A stretch of 64,000 nucleotides of DNA, taken from VRUE01 sp036276735 (lineage in GTDB: Bacteria > Actinomycetota > Thermoleophilia > Solirubrobacterales > 70-9). The position numbers were made by a program, and so were the translations under genes. Below the pieces are notes generated by a model. It did not search any database. It was not told the origin of the DNA and worked only from the letters and a program-made list of their open reading frames with translations. Shown here piece after piece: positions 59,724-64,000 of this stretch. The stretch spans positions 1 through 64,000 of the forward strand of contig DASUOH010000046.1 in NCBI GenBank assembly GCA_036276735.1, written 5' to 3'. The stretch's first letter is position 1; the number at the start of each line of letters is the position of its first letter.

Positions 59724-59766
59724 GCATCCGACATTGACCACACCTGAGGGGGGTCAATGTCGGATG
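59724..59766. repeat. 43-bp palindromic repeat R4, intergenic copy
   Basis: A 15-bp perfect stem (CATCCGACATTGACC) with a 12-nt loop, six bases before the stop of the FAD oxidoreductase gene. A copy of the same 43-nt length lies inside that gene at 60539-60581. Confidence 0.8.
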
Positions 59767-59772
59767 GGCGGG

Positions 59773-61227
59773 CTAGCGGCCGATGTGGAAGCCGATCAGA
59801 TCGGGAAGCCGGGAGATGAGGGAGCTGATCGGGTCCGGGCGTCGGGCGGCTAGCTCGGCGTTCTCCTTGCGATTCAGGGCGAGGCGGATTGCTTCGCCGC
59901 CGAGCCAGTGGAAGGGCTCGGGCGGGACGCGCTGCGGCGAGGGGTCGACGAGGGGCAGGCGCGAGGGGTCGTCGCGGCGGTCCAATGCGAGGGAGGCGAG
60001 GACGCGACCGACCATGTGCGCGGGGCCGACTCCATTGCCGGTGTAGCCGGCGGCGGCGAAGGCGCGTTCGCCGGGGAGCGGGACGACGATCGGCAGGTGG
60101 GTCGGCGAGACGTCGATCGGGCCGCCCCAGGAGTGCGTGATACTCGCCGGTCCTGACCGGCCCGCGCCCGCCTCGCGCAGCGCGGGGAAGTACTCGTAGA
60201 GGCGTTCGACCGCGGCGGCCGTCACCTCTGGGTCGACCTCGGCGCGGCCGCCGAGCCGGGCGCCCATCGCAATCCGCCCGCCGCCCCAACCGAAGGCGAT
60301 GCGGCCGTCCGGGGTGGTGCGGAAGTAGTCGATCAGGACGCGGCTGTCGGTGATGCACTCGCCGCCGGTCCAACCGATCTCCTCCAGAACGTCGGGCACC
60401 GGCTCGGTGAGGACGATGTGCGAAGAGGTGACCGTGAGCGCATCGCGGAGCGGGCCGCGCGCCGTCCTGGCGGCGCCGCCGACCGCGACGATCGCCCTGC
60501 CGGCCTTCACAGCCCCGCCGTCGGTCTCAGCGCGAACCGCATCCGACTTTGGCCCCACCCCAACGGGGTGAATGTCGGATGCGCCGATGAGGCGCCGCAC
60601 CGGCGAGCGCTCGAAGATTTCGACGCCGGCTTCGAGCAGGCGCTGCCGCAGGCCGAACGCCAGGCGCGCCGGCTGCACGGTCGCCGCGTCGGGGTAGAAG
60701 GCGCCGCCGCGGAAGGCGGGCGAGGCGCAGCGCGCGGCGACGCCGGCCGCGTCGAGAGGCTCCACGGCACCGCTCTCCCCCAGCCCCCGGCACGCCGCCA
60801 CCGGCTCGTCCCAGGTGCCGTCGTGGGCCGGCGCGGTCGAGACCTGTAGATAGCCGCCGCGCCGGAACCAGGCGTCGACCTCCTGTTCGCGACAGAACGA
60901 CTCGATCCCCGCCACCGCTTCCGAGGAGGCACGCGCGACCGCCAGCGCCGCGTCATCCCCCCAGCGCGCGCGCATGTTGGGCAGGGAGAACCACATCACG
61001 TTGCAGAAGCCGCCGTTGCGCCCGCTCGGCCCATAGCCACACACCTCCCGCTCGAGCAGCACCACTCGCACCCCCGGCTCCAGCGCCTTCAGCTGCCAGG
61101 CCGCCCACATGCCCGTGTATCCGCCGCCGATCACCACCACGTCGGCACTTCGCTCGCCGCTCAGCGCCGGCAGCGGCTCGACCCCACCCGCCTCCTCCAA
61201 CCAATAACCGTGCCGGTCGTGCTTCAT
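59773..61227 (-). CDS. FAD-dependent amine oxidoreductase (PuuB/DAO-like)
   Basis: A 484-residue DAO-family flavoenzyme. The dinucleotide motif is VVVIGGGYTGMWAAWQL near residue 35, followed by VVLLEREVCGYGPSGRNGG; the C-terminal FAD segment is FAAAGYTGNGVGPAHM. It resembles gamma-glutamylputrescine oxidase PuuB, fitting the polyamine locus. ATG 61227 is chosen because the upstream alternative begins inside R2 copy B. About 15 residues near 215-230 (SDIHPVGVGPKSDA) are encoded by an R4 palindrome and look like an in-frame insertion. Confidence 0.88.
   Translation of the reverse strand: MKHDRHGYWLEEAGGVEPLPALSGERSADVVVIGGGYTGMWAAWQLKALEPGVRVVLLEREVCGYGPSGRNGGFCNVMWFSLPNMRARWGDDAALAVARASSEAVAGIESFCREQEVDAWFRRGGYLQVSTAPAHDGTWDEPVAACRGLGESGAVEPLDAAGVAARCASPAFRGGAFYPDAATVQPARLAFGLRQRLLEAGVEIFERSPVRRLIGASDIHPVGVGPKSDAVRAETDGGAVKAGRAIVAVGGAARTARGPLRDALTVTSSHIVLTEPVPDVLEEIGWTGGECITDSRVLIDYFRTTPDGRIAFGWGGGRIAMGARLGGRAEVDPEVTAAAVERLYEYFPALREAGAGRSGPASITHSWGGPIDVSPTHLPIVVPLPGERAFAAAGYTGNGVGPAHMVGRVLASLALDRRDDPSRLPLVDPSPQRVPPEPFHWLGGEAIRLALNRKENAELAARRPDPISSLISRLPDLIGFHIGR
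60539..60581. repeat. 43-bp palindromic repeat R4, copy inside a gene
   Basis: GCATCCGAC...GTCGGATGC stems flank a GC-rich centre. Aligned base for base with 59724-59766 it has the same length, identical ends and scattered central differences. It lies in the oxidoreductase reading frame without breaking it. Confidence 0.8.
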
Positions 61228-61242
61228 GGAGCGAGTGTCGCA

Positions 61243-61337
61243 GGCGAGGTAGGGGTGTCCCTCGAACCGGCGGATACTCAAAACGCCGGCCTAATTAGGC
61301 CGGCGTTTGTCCGGGCGAGGGGCACCCCACCCTCGCC
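61243..61337. repeat. Structured intergenic element R2, copy B (inverted)
   Basis: Arms 61243-61264 and 61316-61337 pair over 22 positions (19 Watson-Crick, one G-U, two mismatches) and differ from those of copy A. The 51-nt core is the inverse of 34871-34921 with one substitution. It lies upstream of two divergent genes, so it cannot be acting only as a terminator. Confidence 0.9.
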
Positions 61338-61368
61338 GCCCAAAACCCCGCTCCCTACACTCGAAGTA

Positions 61369-62835
61369 GTGCCCGATCACCGTCACGACTCGACTCCCTA
61401 CGTCGACGCGATGATCGACTACGCGGCGCGCGAGCCGGGCCGCTTCACCGTCCCGGGCCACAAGGGCGGTCCGGCCGCCGATCCGGCGCTGCGCCGGCTG
61501 GTCGGCGAGGTCGGGCTGCGCAACGACATCCCCTCGGTCACGGTCGGGGTCGACGTCGGCCCCGAGCCCACCCCCTTCCAGCAGGCGCAGCAACTGGCCG
61601 CCGAGGCATGGGGCGCGCGGCGGACCTGGTTCCTGGTCAACGGCGCCTCGCAGGGCAACCACGCCGCCTGCCTTGCGCTGGCCCACAACGGCGACCGCCT
61701 CGTCGTGCAGCGCAACGTCCACTCTTCGGTGATCGACGGGCTGGTGCTGAGCGGCATGCGGCCCTCCTTCGTCGCGCCGGAGCTCGATCCCGAGCTCGGC
61801 ATCGCCCACTGCCTCAGCCCGGACTCCCTCGCCGCGGCGCTCGACGCGATGCCAGACGCGGTCGGCGCGATGGTCGTCTCCCCCACTTACTTCGGCGCCT
61901 GTGCGGACGTCGCCGGGCTCGCCGAGGTCGCCCACGCGCGCGGCGTGCCGCTCGTGGTCGACGAGGCCTGGGGCGCGCACCTGCGCTTCCATGCGGCGCT
62001 CCCACCCGACGCGCTCAGCTGCGGCGCCGACCTGGTGGTTTCCTCGACCCACAAGATCGTCGGCAGCCTGACCCAGGCGGCGATGCTGCACCTCGGCAGC
62101 GAGCTGATCGACCCGGCGCTGGTCGACCGCAGCGTCAGCCTCGTCGAGACCACCAGCCCGAGCGGGCTGCTCTCCGGCTCGCTCGACGCGGCGCGCCGCC
62201 AGGCCCAGGTCCACGGCGAGGAGCTGCTCGACGAGACGGTCGCCGGAATCGCCGCGACGCGGGAAGCGATCGAGGAGATTCCGGGACTCGTCCCGCTCGA
62301 CGAGCGCCTGGTGGGGCGGGCCGGGATCGCCGGATGGGATCCGCTGCGCCTCTCGATCGACGTGCGGGGCACGGGCTCGACCGGCTACCTCCTCGCCAAG
62401 ACGATCCTCGAGACCGAGGGGATCGACCTCGAGCTGCACTCCGAGAACGTGGTCGTCGCGATCTTCGGCATGGGCGAGCTGGCCGCGAGTGCCGGCGAGC
62501 GTCTCGCCCGTGCCCTGCGCGACGTCGTGCCGCGGCTGGAGGCGGTGGGCGGTCCCCGCCAGCCCCGTCTAGCCCCGCCGCCCCCATGGGGCGAGCCGGT
62601 GATGACGCCGCGCGAGGCCTTTCTCGGTCCCCAGGAGCCCGTCCGGTTCACCGAGGCGGCGGGACGGATCGCGGCGGAGTCGCTCGCCGCCTATCCACCG
62701 GGAATCCCCAACGTCCTGCCCGGCGAGCGTCTCACCGCCGAGACGTTGCGCTACATCGAGGCGAGCGTCGCCCACGGCGGCTACGTGCGGGGCAGCAGCG
62801 ACCGCGAGCTGAGGACGCTGCGGGTAGCTCGCTAG
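61369..62835 (+). CDS. Orn/Lys/Arg decarboxylase-family PLP protein
   Basis: A 488-residue fold type I PLP protein. FTVPGHKGGPAADPALR near the N-terminus, WFLVNGASQGNHAACLAL, VVDEAWGAHLRFH and SSTHKIVGSLTQAAML with the Schiff-base Lys match the short, Firmicute/actinobacterial form of basic amino acid decarboxylases. It could make cadaverine, putrescine or agmatine. GTG 61369 starts just after R2 copy B; no ATG is available nearby. Separated from the enolase-like gene by 32 bp. Confidence 0.88.
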   Translation: MPDHRHDSTPYVDAMIDYAAREPGRFTVPGHKGGPAADPALRRLVGEVGLRNDIPSVTVGVDVGPEPTPFQQAQQLAAEAWGARRTWFLVNGASQGNHAACLALAHNGDRLVVQRNVHSSVIDGLVLSGMRPSFVAPELDPELGIAHCLSPDSLAAALDAMPDAVGAMVVSPTYFGACADVAGLAEVAHARGVPLVVDEAWGAHLRFHAALPPDALSCGADLVVSSTHKIVGSLTQAAMLHLGSELIDPALVDRSVSLVETTSPSGLLSGSLDAARRQAQVHGEELLDETVAGIAATREAIEEIPGLVPLDERLVGRAGIAGWDPLRLSIDVRGTGSTGYLLAKTILETEGIDLELHSENVVVAIFGMGELAASAGERLARALRDVVPRLEAVGGPRQPRLAPPPPWGEPVMTPREAFLGPQEPVRFTEAAGRIAAESLAAYPPGIPNVLPGERLTAETLRYIEASVAHGGYVRGSSDRELRTLRVAR

Positions 62836-62867
62836 GGCGGCGGCGCTCGCTCGCTAGGGTGGCGCGG

Positions 62868-63929
62868 ATGGCCACCTTCGACTCGCTCGCCTCGCTCCCC
62901 CTCGAGATCGAGGCCTACGAGCTGGAGGGGCTGGAGCTTCAGACCCCCGGCTTCGACCGTCTCGCGACCGTCATCCACCTCCGCGGCGGCGGCGAGGAGG
63001 GCCTCGGCGAGGACGTCACCTACGACGCGCTCGACCACGTCGCCCTGCAGGACGCCGGCCCGATCCTCGACCTGACCGGCCACGCGACGCTGGGTGAGTT
63101 CTGCGAGTTCATGGACGGAGTCGACACCTTCCCCGCCGAGCCACAGCGCGAGGTCTCGCGCCGCTACCGCCGCTGGGCGTTCGAGTCGGCGGCGCTCGAT
63201 TTGGCGCTGCGCCAGGTGGGTGTCGGAATCGAGGAAGCGCTCGGCCGCGCCGCCCGCCCGGTCTCCTTCGTCTGCTCGATGCGGCTCGCGCCGGGCCCCG
63301 ACCAGCCGTCGAGCATCGAGACGCTAAACCGCAAGCTCGACCGCTATCCCGACCTGCGCTTCAAGCTCGACCCGACCAACGACTGGACCGACGAGCTGAT
63401 CGCCGAGCTGGCGGCGACCGGCGCGATCGACTCGCTCGACCTCAAGGGCTTCTACAAAGGCACCCCGGTCGACGTCCAGACCGACCCCGAGCTCTACCGC
63501 AAGCTGCTCGAGGCCTTCCCCGACGCCTGGATCGAGGATCCCGACGTAAACGACGAGACGCGGCCGCTGCTCGAGCCGATCCGCGACCGGATCACCTGGG
63601 ATGCGCCGATCCACTCGATCGCCGACATCGAGGCGCTGCCCTGGGAGCCGAAGATCGTCAACGTGAAGCCGTCGCGGATCGGCGGCCTGCGCGAGCTGTG
63701 CGAGACCTACGACTACTGCGACGAGCGGCACATCGGCGCCTACGGCGGCGGCCAGTGGGAGCTGGGCGTCGGGCGCGGCCATATCCAGGTTCTCGCCTCC
63801 CTCTTCCACCCAGAGACGCCGAACGACACGGCACCGCGGGGGTACAACGAAGCGGACCCACCCTCCGGCTTGCCCGCCAGCCCCCTGGAGCCCAAGCTCA
63901 GCGCAACCGGCTTCCGCTGGACGGACTGA
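62868..63929 (+). CDS. Enolase-superfamily enzyme
   Basis: A 353-residue enolase-superfamily protein: capping domain to about 130, then a barrel with RFKLDPTND, DSLDLKGFYKG, WIEDPDVND and IVNVKPSRIGGL, whose Lys is the usual catalytic base, and AYGGGQWELGVGRGH. Subgroup resembles muconate-cycloisomerase-like racemases/epimerases; substrate unknown. ATG 62868. It probably follows the decarboxylase in one transcript. An R2-like element begins about 10 bp after the stop. Confidence 0.82.
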   Translation: MATFDSLASLPLEIEAYELEGLELQTPGFDRLATVIHLRGGGEEGLGEDVTYDALDHVALQDAGPILDLTGHATLGEFCEFMDGVDTFPAEPQREVSRRYRRWAFESAALDLALRQVGVGIEEALGRAARPVSFVCSMRLAPGPDQPSSIETLNRKLDRYPDLRFKLDPTNDWTDELIAELAATGAIDSLDLKGFYKGTPVDVQTDPELYRKLLEAFPDAWIEDPDVNDETRPLLEPIRDRITWDAPIHSIADIEALPWEPKIVNVKPSRIGGLRELCETYDYCDERHIGAYGGGQWELGVGRGHIQVLASLFHPETPNDTAPRGYNEADPPSGLPASPLEPKLSATGFRWTD

Positions 63930-63940
63930 GAAAGGAGGAG

Positions 63941-64000
63941 CGGGGTGCCCCTCGAACGGGCGGATACTCCTACCCCAGCCAGCCGGCGCGCTCTCTGATC
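63941..64000. repeat. R2-like element, copy C (incomplete)
   Basis: GGGGTGCCCCTCGAACGGG and CGGATACTC match the arm junction and outer core of copy B, but the central palindrome is replaced by CCTACCCCAGCC and the window ends before a right arm could be seen. Confidence 0.55.

Noticed and set aside
60539..60581. R4 copy as a site-specific operator inside the gene
   Set aside because: Its equal length and ends with the intergenic R4 copy fit a dispersed repeat better than a binding site, and it is 650 bp from the gene start.
1..64000. CRISPR array, insertion sequence, prophage genes, rRNA or replication origin
   Set aside because: No spacer-repeat series, transposase, integrase, phage structural gene, rRNA segment or DnaA-box cluster was seen.

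Overview
The window is GC-rich throughout, gene-dense and rich in GTG/TTG starts and 4-nt ATGA/GTGA stop-start overlaps. A single-chain PafBC regulator, [4Fe-4S] APS-reductase-type sulfate assimilation, a DtxR-family regulator and actinobacterial-type carboxylase genes point to a high-GC actinobacterium, most likely of the Thermoleophilia/Solirubrobacterales type. The lineage is inferred from gene content only; no rRNA or marker protein was compared.

Layout. 0-16.3 kb is mostly housekeeping: penicillin-acylase-family hydrolase, a secreted delta-60 repeat protein, an MBL-fold hydrolase, fused PafBC, a YhaM-like nuclease, a large unknown membrane protein, an ArsC/M15 peptidase pair, a LOG-family protein, an SRPBCC/alcohol dehydrogenase operon, endonuclease IV and an FAH-family hydrolase. 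16.3-22.3 kb is an accessory island directly beside tRNA-Phe(GAA). It holds a membrane-anchored unknown protein, a DruA (DUF4338) homologue, a protein-kinase/AAA-ATPase fusion and an unrecognised protein translationally coupled to the fusion. This is the best candidate for an undescribed, probably anti-phage, system. 22.4-42 kb holds a GH15-like enzyme, a truncated LOG-family remnant, an MrfA-like helicase, a divergent dihydropteroate synthase, HAD phosphatases, a DtxR regulator, a PLP aminotransferase, sucCD, a sulfatase, a biotin carboxylase/BCCP chain, a PHP protein and the sulfate assimilation operon sir-cysH-sat-cysC. 42-48.3 kb is a toxin-antitoxin-rich stretch: a HipBA pair with a striking operator array, dodecin, and a DUF559/AbiEi-like gene followed by Phd-VapC and an RTX-repeat protein. 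48.3-64 kb is an amine catabolism and uptake locus: transaminase-PucR-alanine dehydrogenase-aminobutyraldehyde dehydrogenase on one strand, and divergently a spermidine/putrescine-type ABC transporter plus methylmalonate-semialdehyde dehydrogenase. An FAD amine oxidase, a decarboxylase-like PLP enzyme and an enolase-superfamily protein follow.

How the amine genes would fit together (inference): the ABC transporter imports a polyamine; the class III transaminase or the FAD oxidase yields an amino-aldehyde; the aldehyde dehydrogenases oxidise it; alanine dehydrogenase recycles the alanine made by pyruvate-dependent transamination. PucR sits inside the cluster, and three CTGGACA sites lie in the shared divergent promoter region.

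Non-coding structure is unusually rich. Two intergenic element families (three copies each, one cut by the window end) have a conserved core held inside outer arms that differ between loci yet stay complementary. A 43-bp palindrome occurs once between genes and once, in frame, inside the FAD oxidoreductase gene. A 13-bp-arm hairpin occurs in two inverted copies 23.5 kb apart. Intergenic stretches not listed below are short and show nothing I can name.
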